Part shown: one piece after another, positions 34,587-43,250 of the stretch
How positions within the stretch are numbered: position 1 is the first letter of the stretch
How the letters are laid out: every line of letters starts with the position of its first letter
Origin: Myceligenerans pegani
GTDB taxonomy: Bacteria; Actinomycetota; Actinomycetes; Actinomycetales; Cellulomonadaceae
NCBI RefSeq assembly: GCF_014892515.1
Contig: NZ_JADBGR010000068.1
Coordinates: 1 to 64,000 of the forward strand
Length of the DNA stretch: 64,000 nucleotides
Direction of reading: 5' to 3'
Translations under genes and position numbers: made by a program
Notes under the pieces: model-generated
The model's input: the letters and a program-made list of their open reading frames with translations, nothing else
Told to the model about the DNA's origin: nothing
Databases searched by the model: none

Positions 34587-35876
34587 ATGGTCGGACGTCG
34601 CAGGTGGTTGGTCGAGCGGCGCGCGGCTGCGGGCCTCACACAGGAGGCCCTGGCTGCACGTGTTGAGGTCGAGCGCACCACGATCGCCCGTTGGGAGACT
34701 GGCGCCAACACGCCAGGGCTCTGGGTCCGTTCGCGTCTCGCCGTCGCGTTGGATCTGACGACCGAGCAGCTCGACGGCCTCCTCCGTGCCGAGCCGCAGG
34801 ACGACGGCACCAATATTGTCGAGACGCTTCCCGAAATCCAGGAGCGTCAGGAGGCTGGCCGTCTTCTCGTCCTGGCCGCTGGTGCGACGATCGACCTGGA
34901 GGACGACGCCAGTTCCTCGTGGGCTGAGCCGGTCGACCGGCTGACGTCGCCTGCCCCAGGCCGGATCGGGATGACCGACGTCGAGCACATTCGAGCCCTG
35001 ACGACGGCGATGCGGGCTGTCGATCACGCACACGGGGGTGGTGCGTGCCGGGATGCGATCGCCGCTCAGGTTCGCTGGACCCAGCAACTGCTGGCCGCCG
35101 ACGCCACGGACGAGGTACGGCGTCACCTGCTGGTAGCGCTGGGTGATCTGCACAACCTTGCCGGTTGGGCGTCGTTCGATGTCGGCTTGTTCACCACGGC
35201 CCGGCGGCACTTCGCCCGAGCGCTTGAACTCGGTCGTCACGCCGGGGATGCCTCGCTGTCTGCGAACGTCCTGTACCGGCTCGGCAAGCTGCACCTGCAT
35301 CGCGGTCTCAGCAAGGAAGCACTGCGGTTCTTCCAGTTCGGTCAGATGCTTGCACAAGGCGGGTGCGGCGTGACCGACGCGATCCTGTGGGCCAACGCCG
35401 CATGGGCGTACGCGTTCCTCGGGGACCGGACTCAGATGAACACGGCGCTTTCCGCGGCGACCGCCCTGTATGAGAGCGCCGACCACGACCGTGTCGAGTC
35501 CTGGGCGGCGTTCTTCGACCACACCGACCTGCATGCCTCGGCCGGTGTGGCACTGACGTCGCTGACCGATCCCGGAGAGGCCGATACGAATCGCGCGATC
35601 GAGCATCTCTCCGCCGCTGTGGCTCAGCGTGGGCCCGACATGGCACGCAGCCGATCCTTCGAACACACGGCCCTGGCCGTCGCTCACCTGCGCGTCGGTG
35701 CGATCGAGGAGGGCATAGCCTTTGGTCACGAGGCGATCGACGAGGCCACTGCCGTGCGTTCGGTGCGGACCGTCGAGAAGCTCGAGCCCTTGCGCGCGGA
35801 GGCGGCTCGTCTGACGACGCGCTCGGGTGCCACCGATCTCGCCCACCGCATCAGCACACTGCAACCCACGGCCTGA
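34587..35876 (+). CDS. XRE-family regulator with C-terminal TPR-like repeats
   Basis: The 429-residue protein has an N-terminal helix-turn-helix of the XRE type (RRAAAGLTQEALAARVEVERTTIARWETG, about residues 10-40). A large helical C-terminal region has several TPR-like units, e.g. ALGDLHNLAGWASFDVGLFTTARRHFARALEL and VLYRLGKLHLHRGLSKEALRFFQ. This architecture is common in actinobacterial regulators next to biosynthetic or signalling genes. The ATG at 34587 has CGGAG seven bases upstream; the frame is open further upstream but without a family match. It forms an operon with the kinase-like gene six bases downstream. Control of the adjacent divergent operons is plausible. Confidence 0.85.
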   Translation: MVGRRRWLVERRAAAGLTQEALAARVEVERTTIARWETGANTPGLWVRSRLAVALDLTTEQLDGLLRAEPQDDGTNIVETLPEIQERQEAGRLLVLAAGATIDLEDDASSSWAEPVDRLTSPAPGRIGMTDVEHIRALTTAMRAVDHAHGGGACRDAIAAQVRWTQQLLAADATDEVRRHLLVALGDLHNLAGWASFDVGLFTTARRHFARALELGRHAGDASLSANVLYRLGKLHLHRGLSKEALRFFQFGQMLAQGGCGVTDAILWANAAWAYAFLGDRTQMNTALSAATALYESADHDRVESWAAFFDHTDLHASAGVALTSLTDPGEADTNRAIEHLSAAVAQRGPDMARSRSFEHTALAVAHLRVGAIEEGIAFGHEAIDEATAVRSVRTVEKLEPLRAEAARLTTRSGATDLAHRISTLQPTA

Positions 35877-35882
35877 AGGACG

Positions 35883-36806
35883 ATGAGCACTAACTCCACT
35901 GCCACTCCCACCACCGAGCACATCCCCGGTGACACCGACTGGCCCTACGCGGTTCTCGCCGCTACCTGCGAGCGCATCGGCGCGAGCCCCGAGGATGCAC
36001 GGCTGATCAAGTTCACGAACAACGCGGTCTTCGCCCTGGCTCGCGACCCGTTCGTGGTCCGGATCGCCGGGTCGAGCGCGATCGAGAAGCGCGTGAACAA
36101 GGTCGTCTCGGTCGCGAACTGGCTCGCGAGGCATGACATGCCGACGGTGCGGCTCGTCGAGGGCATCGAGCAGCCGATGACGGTGGACGGGCGTCTGGTG
36201 ACGGTGTGGCACAAGGTGGCCGACGTCGGACCCCAGCCGACCGGGCACGACCTGGGACGGATCGCCAAGCGCTTCCACGCCCTGCCCGACGCCCCAGGCT
36301 CCCTGCCGAAGTGGGATCAGCTGCATTCAACACGCACCCGCCTGGCAACCCAAGACGTCCTCACCGGCGACGAGCACGACTTCCTCGCCCAGACGGCCGA
36401 CGAACTCGAAGCGGAACTGGCGGAGGTCGACTACCTGCTCGAGCCCGGGCCCATCCATGGCGACGTGTTCGCCGGCAACCTCATCCCCGGACCAGACTGG
36501 CCGGTGCTGTGCGACTTTGACTCCACCTGCCACGGACCGCGCGAATGGGATCTGACCCCAGCCGCCGTCGGACGCCTGCGATTCCACTACCCGGTCGACT
36601 ACCACGGACAGCTCGCCGAGGCCTACGGCCTGGACATCACCACCTGGCCAGGCTTCACCGTCTTCCGCCGCATCCGCGAACTCCAGCTCGTGTGCAGCGT
36701 GCTACCCGTCCTGCGCTCCAGCCCCAGGATCCGCGACCAATGGCGCCACCGCTTCGAGACGTTCCGCGACGGCGACCTCGACGCCGTCTGGACCACCTAC
36801 ACCTGA
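35883..36806 (+). CDS. Phosphotransferase of the APH/choline-kinase fold
   Basis: This 307-residue protein has the aminoglycoside-phosphotransferase-like kinase fold. KFTNNAVFALARDPFVVRIAG forms the N-lobe, where the last strand holds the ATP-binding region. The catalytic loop is IHGDVFAGNLIPG, with the H-G-D-x4-N Brenner motif, and the metal site is VLCDFDSTCHGPREWDL. Length is normal. It follows the XRE-TPR gene with AAGGA overlapping the stop. The substrate is unknown; resistance by phosphorylation of the pathway product, or a signalling role with the regulator, are both possible. Confidence 0.85.
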   Translation: MSTNSTATPTTEHIPGDTDWPYAVLAATCERIGASPEDARLIKFTNNAVFALARDPFVVRIAGSSAIEKRVNKVVSVANWLARHDMPTVRLVEGIEQPMTVDGRLVTVWHKVADVGPQPTGHDLGRIAKRFHALPDAPGSLPKWDQLHSTRTRLATQDVLTGDEHDFLAQTADELEAELAEVDYLLEPGPIHGDVFAGNLIPGPDWPVLCDFDSTCHGPREWDLTPAAVGRLRFHYPVDYHGQLAEAYGLDITTWPGFTVFRRIRELQLVCSVLPVLRSSPRIRDQWRHRFETFRDGDLDAVWTTYT

Positions 36807-37053
36807 CAGCCGGCGCCGCAGCCGTGCCGGCGAGGCGTTGAGGGCGGTCGCCGACGACGACGTGACCGGAAGCATCGGCGATCGGGGCGTGGTTCCCATC
36901 CTCCGCGGGCTGATCGCGACCCGGGTCGCGGCTCCGGCCGGGGAATGAGCACCGGCCTGCAGCTCGACCGCATCGCCGAGGCGGTCCGGTCCTACCACGT
37001 CGAGATCCGAGTCATCCCCTCGACCTACCGACCGGACTCATCTCGCACGTTAC

Positions 37054-37080
37054 GTTGCCCTGTTCGACGGCCTGGACCGG
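37054..37080. repeat. 27-bp perfect direct repeat, copy 1
   Basis: The 27 bases are identical to 38900-38926, in the same orientation, and the identity stops exactly at both ends. They begin GTTGCCCTG and end CTGGACCGG. The two copies bracket about 1.82 kb holding the antitoxin-like fragment and the methyltransferase gene. The pattern fits an attachment-site core or a recombination footprint. Confidence 0.85.
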
Positions 37081-37141
37081 ACCGCCGTCCCATCCACGAC
37101 CCTGCAGGGCCAAGTCCGGCTGACCAGTGCACGGCGCGGCC

Positions 37142-37363
37142 TCACTCCATGTCTGCGGGATTCGCTCCCCCATGCCGCGCAACATTTGCCAGTGTGCGCT
37201 GCAGAATCTCGTCGAGTGTCACCCGGCCGGCAACGTAGTCCCGGGCACTCTGGATGTCCTCGGCATCGGGTTCCATGCCCTCCAGCCGTAGGCTCACAAA
37301 GGTTTCGAGCACGCTCTCGCGCCGCTCCGCCTCCGCCGTGGGCGCGTCGTCGGCTCTGCGAGG
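37142..37363 (-). pseudogene. Antitoxin VbhA-like domain, orphan and probably incomplete
   Basis: The frame encodes about 73 residues with ESVLETFVSLRLEGMEP, whose S-x-x-x-E-G (SLRLEG) matches the inhibitory (S/T)xxxE(G/N) motif of VbhA-type antitoxins of Fic proteins. The following YVAGRVTLDEILQRTLA also fits the family. No Fic toxin (HPFxxGNG) is encoded next to it on either strand. No good start codon is present: the upstream sequence in this frame is Arg/Pro-rich, while a plausible coding stretch (37294-37521) lies in another frame. A frameshift or the loss of the toxin and the antitoxin's 5' end is likely. Confidence 0.55.
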
Positions 37364-37579
37364 TGCTCGATGTCTCGCCGGACGAGCTGAGCGTGCTCCT
37401 GGACGGCGTCGATACCCCGCCGATTCGCGTGATGCAGGTGGAGCGCACAGACGCCGATCCCGGGCCCGAAGGCCAGCTCCGCGCCGTCGAGGTCCCATAA
37501 CCATCTGGCCCGATCAGGCACTTTAGAGGCATCTGACGCGGATCACGGCTCACCGGGCGTGTCGCCGTGACCGGTCCCG

Positions 37580-37585
37580 TAGCCT
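37580..37585 (+). promoter_or_regulatory. -10 element TAGCCT of the methyltransferase gene
   Basis: TAGCCT is followed by six bases and the GTG at 37592, fitting a leaderless start. Confidence 0.45.
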
Positions 37586-37591
37586 CGCCAC

Positions 37592-38839
37592 GTGGATGAG
37601 ACGTCAAAGGACGACAAGACGATGCGGTTGGACATGTTGGATCGCTTGGTGGCGATGCGCGGCTACCCGTTGGCCGAGGAGGTCGCCAACGCGATGCGTG
37701 TTGTGCCGCGTCACGTGTTCGTGCCGCAGGCGCCCCTGGGCGAGGCGTACGGCCTGGGAGCCGTGATCACCCACCGGGACGCCCAGAATGTGCCGATCAG
37801 CTCGGCGTCCGCATCGGGCACGGTCGCGGGCATGCTGGAGCAGGCCCAGGTCCAGCCCGGTCACCACGTCCTGGAGATCGGTGCGGGAACGGGATACAAC
37901 GCGGCCCTGCTGGCGCACCTTGCCGGTCCGTCCGGTTCCGTGACGACGATCGAGTTCGCACCGGACGTGGCGGAGGCGGCCCGGGAACATCTCGTCACCT
38001 ACGGCGCCGACCAGGTGCGCGTCGTGACCGGCGACGGAACCATCGGGCATCCGGACCAGGCTGCCTTCGACCGGATCCTGGTGACGGCGGGCGCGTGGGA
38101 TGTCGCGCCGGCCTGGGTGAACCAGCTCGCCCCGGGAGGACGGATCATCCTGCCGCTGAGGCTGCGCGGCTTGACCCGGGTGGTGGCGTTCGAGCGGGAC
38201 GGGGATCGGCTACGCAGCGTATCGGTCGCTGAGGACGGCTTCATCCCGATGAAGGGCATCGGCGCGATACCCGAGAAGAACGTTCCCCTGGGCCAGGGAC
38301 CGGACATCACCCTGCGCATCGACGACAACCAGCCGGTCGCCTCCGCGCTCTCGACTGCCCTGGACGAACAGCCCGTGTTCGAGTGGACCGCCATCGAGTC
38401 TCCGTGGGCGTGGACCCCTGACCAGGACTTCTGGCTCGCCACGCTGCCCGGGTTCTGCCGAGTGTTCGTCGATGCCGAGGCGGTGACCGCTGGACGGGTG
38501 CCACGTGCGAAGGATCCATGGGGAGCGTGGGGCGTGCAGGTCGGCGGCTCGGTCGCGTACCTGACAGCGCAACGGGTCGGCGGTACGGACGAGATGCCCA
38601 TGCTCCAGGTAGGAGCATGTGGATTCGGCCCGCAGGGCGCCGACCTGGCCAGGCAGCTCACCGACCGTGCACGGGCCTGGCTCGACGAGACGGCCGGCGA
38701 CGTCGATATCACGATCGAGGCCCGTCCCGCTTCCGAGGCATCTGCCTCCGATGAGGCTGCGGCACTGCTGATCGCCAGGAAGACGGATCACGAGTTCGTC
38801 GTCACGGCCGCCCGCAAGCCGGAGGCCATGAGCGCGTAG
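37592..38839 (+). CDS. PCMT-like methyltransferase, long form
   Basis: The 415-residue protein has a protein-L-isoaspartate O-methyltransferase domain in its first 220 residues: MRVVPRHVFVPQAPLGEAY, the substrate loop ISSASASGTVAGML, and the SAM motif VLEIGAGTGYNAALLAHL with acidic EFAPD. A C-terminal region of about 190 residues (DITLRIDD… to the end) is absent in ordinary PCMT. Long forms of this size occur with lanthipeptide and other RiPP clusters in actinobacteria, where they methylate Asp of a peptide; no precursor or cyclase is visible here. The GTG is favoured by the TAGCCT element; ATG at 37622 with AGGA upstream is the alternative. It lies between the two 27-bp repeats. Confidence 0.8.
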   Translation: MDETSKDDKTMRLDMLDRLVAMRGYPLAEEVANAMRVVPRHVFVPQAPLGEAYGLGAVITHRDAQNVPISSASASGTVAGMLEQAQVQPGHHVLEIGAGTGYNAALLAHLAGPSGSVTTIEFAPDVAEAAREHLVTYGADQVRVVTGDGTIGHPDQAAFDRILVTAGAWDVAPAWVNQLAPGGRIILPLRLRGLTRVVAFERDGDRLRSVSVAEDGFIPMKGIGAIPEKNVPLGQGPDITLRIDDNQPVASALSTALDEQPVFEWTAIESPWAWTPDQDFWLATLPGFCRVFVDAEAVTAGRVPRAKDPWGAWGVQVGGSVAYLTAQRVGGTDEMPMLQVGACGFGPQGADLARQLTDRARAWLDETAGDVDITIEARPASEASASDEAAALLIARKTDHEFVVTAARKPEAMSA

Positions 38840-38899
38840 CGACGACGGTAAAGGAGACCCGCACGCGCTTGGAGCCTGTGACCGCTACGAACTCGTCAG

Positions 38900-38926
38900 G
38901 TTGCCCTGTTCGACGGCCTGGACCGG
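38900..38926. repeat. 27-bp perfect direct repeat, copy 2
   Basis: This copy is identical to 37054-37080. One frame through it reads VALFDGLDRGAAHGS and stops at the TAG at 38945, which looks like the 3' tail of a chromosomal gene lacking its 5' part. It lies 30 bases before the DUF3099 start, so the repeat marks the right boundary of the accessory region. Confidence 0.85.
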
Positions 38927-38944
38927 GGCGCAGCACACGGCTCG

Positions 38945-38950
38945 TAGACT
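38945..38950 (+). promoter_or_regulatory. -10 element TAGACT of the DUF3099 gene
   Basis: TAGACT sits six bases before the ATG at 38957 and includes the TAG that ends the remnant frame. The gene is likely leaderless. Confidence 0.5.
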
Positions 38951-38956
38951 GGGGTG

Positions 38957-39403
38957 ATGAGCAAGGCTCCGCGTCCCGAGCCCGAGGTCCAGTCGATCAC
39001 GTCGGTCCCCGAGTCGCTCGACGCCGACCAGGCGCGGCGCGCCAAGGTCTACCTCATCCAGATGGCGATCCGACTGGTCTGCTTCATCGCCGCGATCCTC
39101 TGCCTCACCATGGGGCCCGCCTGGCTGGGGTGGACGCTCGCCGTCGGCGCGGTCGTGCTGCCGTACACCGCCGTCGTCTTCGTCAACGCCGGGCCGAACC
39201 GCGCGCCGCGCGACGCCCAGGCCTACGTGCCCGAGGGTCCGGCCGCGCTCCCCGCGGCCGGTGACGGGCCCGACGACGCCGGGCGGCCGCCGTCGGGCAC
39301 GAGGCACACCGTGATCGACGGCGACGCCCTGCTCGACGACGTGCGTGACGAGCCTCTGCACGACGAACCCCTGCGCGACGAACCCGTGGAGAAGAAGAAC
39401 TGA
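38957..39403 (+). CDS. DUF3099 membrane protein
   Basis: The 148-residue protein has the conserved actinobacterial DUF3099 core (ITSVPESLDADQARRAKVYLIQMAIRLVCFIAA) with two membrane helices at about residues 38-58 and 64-84. A hydrophilic, acidic C-terminal tail follows. Function is unknown. Its stop overlaps the ATG of the next gene by one base (TGATG), and the following SURF1 gene overlaps in turn, so these three genes form an operon, an arrangement common in Actinomycetota. Confidence 0.85.
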   Translation: MSKAPRPEPEVQSITSVPESLDADQARRAKVYLIQMAIRLVCFIAAILCLTMGPAWLGWTLAVGAVVLPYTAVVFVNAGPNRAPRDAQAYVPEGPAALPAAGDGPDDAGRPPSGTRHTVIDGDALLDDVRDEPLHDEPLRDEPVEKKN

Positions 39404-39663
39404 TGGACGTCCTGGGACTGGGCGGCGGGTCCGCCGCGACGCCGGACCCCGTCGGCGAGCTGATCTGCAGCGCGAAGGGTTGCCGGGCGGAGGCTGCCTG
39501 GGGCCTGCTGTGGAACAACCCGCGCCTGCACACCCCCGAACGCCGCAAGGTGTGGCTCGCCTGCGACGACCACCGCGAGCACCTGGAGCAGTTCCTGTCC
39601 GCGCGGAGCTTCTGGAAGCAGACCGTCCCGGTCGCCGAGTTGGACCGTCAGGAGAGCGCGTGA
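39403..39663 (+). CDS. Small conserved actinobacterial protein, acetone-carboxylase-annotated type
   Basis: This 86-residue protein is a conserved small actinobacterial family found between DUF3099 and SURF1 genes. It has two Cys in the first half (LICSAKGCRAEAAWGLLWNNP) and a Cys-Asp-Asp-His in WLACDDHREHLEQFL, which could form a small metal-binding fold. No function is established. It overlaps both neighbours by one to four bases. Confidence 0.7.
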   Translation: MDVLGLGGGSAATPDPVGELICSAKGCRAEAAWGLLWNNPRLHTPERRKVWLACDDHREHLEQFLSARSFWKQTVPVAELDRQESA

Positions 39664-40613
39664 GCGCTGCCGGCCAGGCCCGTGCGCCCCGTACCACCAG
39701 GCAGTGGGTCGTCCTCGGCGTCGCCGCCGTGCTGCTGGCCACGCTGTGCCTGGTCGCGGGCCGCTGGCAGTGGGACCGCTACGAGGACCGCAGCGCGCAG
39801 ATCGACCTGATCGAGGCGAACTGGTCGGCCGCGGCCGTGCCGGTAGAGGACGTGCTCGACGGCCCGGGCGCCGTCCTGCCCGACGACGCCGTCTGGCAGC
39901 CCGTCACCCTGACGGGCCGCTACGAGTCCGATGCGACGGTCCTGCTGCGCAACCGGCCCGTGCACTCCACGCCCGGCTACCACGTGCTCGTCCCGTTCGT
40001 CGCGGAGCACCCGGACGCGCCGGACGGGATCGTCGTGGTGATCGACCGCGGGTTCGTTCCCCTGGGCGCGGACGGCAGCGCGCCCGCCTCCGTGCCGGAG
40101 GCCCCGGCCGGGGAGGTCGAGGTGACGGCGTCGCTGCGCCTCGACGAGCCGCCGTCGTCCCGCGGTGCCCCCGAGGGGCAGGTCCAGGCGATCTCGACCG
40201 CCCAGGTCCTGGCCGCCGGCCCCGACGGCGCGGCCTGGGCCGACGGCCGCACGGTCGGTGCGTACGGGGCGCTCCGCGCCGAGGAGCCACGACCCGCGAC
40301 GGCGCCCGTCGCGCTCCCCGCGCCCGACACCGATCCCGGGTCGCACCTGAGCTACGCGTTCCAGTGGGGCGTGTTCTCGGTCGGAGCGATCGCCGGCTAC
40401 GTGCTGCTCTGGCGGCGCGAGCGCGGCGCGCTGCGGGGCGCTACGGTGTCGGCCGGGGACCTGCTCCTGGCCGCGCCCGACGTCGACGCCGCCACGGGCG
40501 GGACGACATCGCGCGCGCGCCGCCCGGCCCGGCCCGGCGCCCGGGGCCTCCTCTCGCGCCCCACCGCCGACTCCGACGACGAGGACGCCCTCATCGACTC
40601 CCAGCTCCGCTGA
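39660..40613 (+). CDS. SURF1-family cytochrome c oxidase assembly protein
   Basis: SURF1 proteins assist maturation of the heme a3/CuB centre of aa3-type oxidases. The 317-residue protein has an N-terminal membrane helix ending in GRWQWDR, an extracytoplasmic domain with LRNRPVHSTPGYHVLVPF and VVIDRGFVPLG, and a C-terminal helix after the conserved HLSYAFQWGVFSVGAI, where Q/W/F positions are typical. A hydrophilic tail of about 60 residues follows. The GTG overlaps the preceding stop and has GGAG upstream. It is the third gene of the DUF3099 operon. Confidence 0.92.
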   Translation: MSAAGQARAPRTTRQWVVLGVAAVLLATLCLVAGRWQWDRYEDRSAQIDLIEANWSAAAVPVEDVLDGPGAVLPDDAVWQPVTLTGRYESDATVLLRNRPVHSTPGYHVLVPFVAEHPDAPDGIVVVIDRGFVPLGADGSAPASVPEAPAGEVEVTASLRLDEPPSSRGAPEGQVQAISTAQVLAAGPDGAAWADGRTVGAYGALRAEEPRPATAPVALPAPDTDPGSHLSYAFQWGVFSVGAIAGYVLLWRRERGALRGATVSAGDLLLAAPDVDAATGGTTSRARRPARPGARGLLSRPTADSDDEDALIDSQLR

Positions 40614-40630
40614 CCTCATCGTCACTGACC

Positions 40631-40636
40631 TACTCT
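40631..40636 (+). promoter_or_regulatory. -10 element TACTCT of the DUF4184 gene
   Basis: TACTCT is seven bases before the ATG at 40644, the leaderless spacing. Confidence 0.5.
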
Positions 40637-40643
40637 TGGGGCG

Positions 40644-41471
40644 ATGCCCTTCACTCTGTCCCACCCTGCCGCCGTGCTGCCGTTCGTGCGCCGGCCCCTC
40701 AGCGCGGCCGGCCTGGTGGCCGGGGCGATCGCGCCGGACCTGCCCTACTTCGCCCGGGCACTGCCCGTTCCCGTGACCGCGCAGTCCTGGTACGAGCCGT
40801 ATCTCAACGCGACCACCTCGCACGGCCTGACCGGCTCCCTGACGGTCGGCCTGCCCTACGCGATCCTGCTCGCCGCGGCCTGGTGGGCGGCCCGGCGCCC
40901 TGCCGCGGCCCTGCTCGTGGCAGGTCCGACGGCGGACGGCGCGGCCCCGCGCGATGATGCGGGCGGCGGGGGCGGGCTGCGTCCGGTGGCCGTCCGCGGC
41001 GGATGGATCCTGCTGTCGCTGCTGATCGGGATCGCCACGCACCTGCTCTGGGACTCGTTCACCCACGGTGACGGGTACGTCGTCACACACGTGGCGGCGC
41101 TCTCCGACCCGGCGATCGGCGGCCTGACCTGGGCGAGACTGCTCCAGCACGTGAGCACCGTGGCGGGCCTGGTGGTGCTCGCATGGTACCTGTGGCGCCG
41201 CCGGTCCGGCCTGCGGGTCCGGGCCGGTGCGGCCGTGACGGTCCTGGCGGTGGCCGCCGCAGGCGCCGTCGCCGGAGCGCTGCTGCAGTGGCGGAGTGCG
41301 GCCGGCGACCCGGCCGGTGTCTCCGTCGAGGTCCTCCTCCGGGCTGCCGCGGAGACCGCGGGCGTCACGCTGTTCGGGGCCGCCGCCGTCTACGTCGCCG
41401 CATGGTGGCTCGTCCACGCGAACCGCCACCAGCGACGTAACTCACTGCGCCGCCCCGCCTCGACTGCGTAG
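40644..41471 (+). CDS. DUF4184 membrane protein
   Basis: This 275-residue protein begins MPFTLSHPAAVLPF and has GAIAPDLPYF, then ATHLLWDSFTH, which are the hallmark segments of DUF4184. About six membrane helices are present. His and Asp residues in the S-H-P, A-P-D and H-x-x-W-D motifs could bind a metal, as in related membrane phospholipase-like or metal-dependent families, but no function is established. The stop TAG forms part of the -10 element of the following gene. Confidence 0.82.
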   Translation: MPFTLSHPAAVLPFVRRPLSAAGLVAGAIAPDLPYFARALPVPVTAQSWYEPYLNATTSHGLTGSLTVGLPYAILLAAAWWAARRPAAALLVAGPTADGAAPRDDAGGGGGLRPVAVRGGWILLSLLIGIATHLLWDSFTHGDGYVVTHVAALSDPAIGGLTWARLLQHVSTVAGLVVLAWYLWRRRSGLRVRAGAAVTVLAVAAAGAVAGALLQWRSAAGDPAGVSVEVLLRAAAETAGVTLFGAAAVYVAAWWLVHANRHQRRNSLRRPASTA

Positions 41472-41474
41472 ACT
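41469..41474 (+). promoter_or_regulatory. -10 element TAGACT for the ABC-F gene
   Basis: TAGACT overlaps the DUF4184 stop codon. The predicted start would give an mRNA leader of about 65 bases with a GAAGGA site before the GTG at 41545, so this gene, unlike its neighbours, is leadered. Confidence 0.35.
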
Positions 41475-41544
41475 GGCCCGGCCCCGTTCGGCTCGGCCGC
41501 CATGGGCCCCGCACTCCCTGCGACCTCCGAAGGACCCTCATCCC

Positions 41545-43143
<1,599 letters not shown>

Positions 43144-43163
43144 TCAGGTGATGTGGTCGACCC

Positions 43164-43209
43164 GATGCCGATGCGGTCGCTCCCTCAGGAGACCGACCGC
43201 ATCGGCATC
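43164..43209. terminator. Long hairpin between convergent genes
   Basis: Perfect 16-base arms (43164-43179 and 43194-43209) enclose a 14-base loop that can pair further (CTCC with GGAG). It lies between the ABC-F stop and the stop of the convergent membrane-protein gene, with no T-run. A bidirectional terminator is likely. Confidence 0.7.
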
Positions 43210-43250
43210 CGGCCGACCACTCGACGCATCTCGCGCGGCCCGGCCGGTCG

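Larger units (their letters stand above)
36807..37591. other. Gene-poor stretch with gene remnants
   Basis: This 785-base stretch between the kinase and the methyltransferase has no complete recognisable gene apart from the VbhA-like fragment. On the plus strand an open frame ending at 36948 (…GDRGVVPILRGLIATRV…) overlaps by ATGA a second short frame starting at 36945 (MSTGLQLDRIAEAV, HVEIRVIPSTYRPD), and both look like broken ends of genes. A minus-strand frame at 37294-37521 (WLWDLDGAELAFGPGIGV) ends in a different frame just before the antitoxin. One copy of the 27-bp repeat lies here. The mix of fragments suggests past insertion and deletion. Confidence 0.6.

Noticed and set aside
37186-37500. 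Plus-strand open frame ending ...LLDGVDTPPIRVMQVER
   Set aside because: It lies opposite the antitoxin-like frame, lacks a plausible start signal and has an Arg/Pro-rich first half; kept only as part of the remnant region.
37054-38926. Insertion sequence between the 27-bp repeats
   Set aside because: No transposase or integrase is encoded between the copies, and the repeat is direct and far longer than a typical target duplication.
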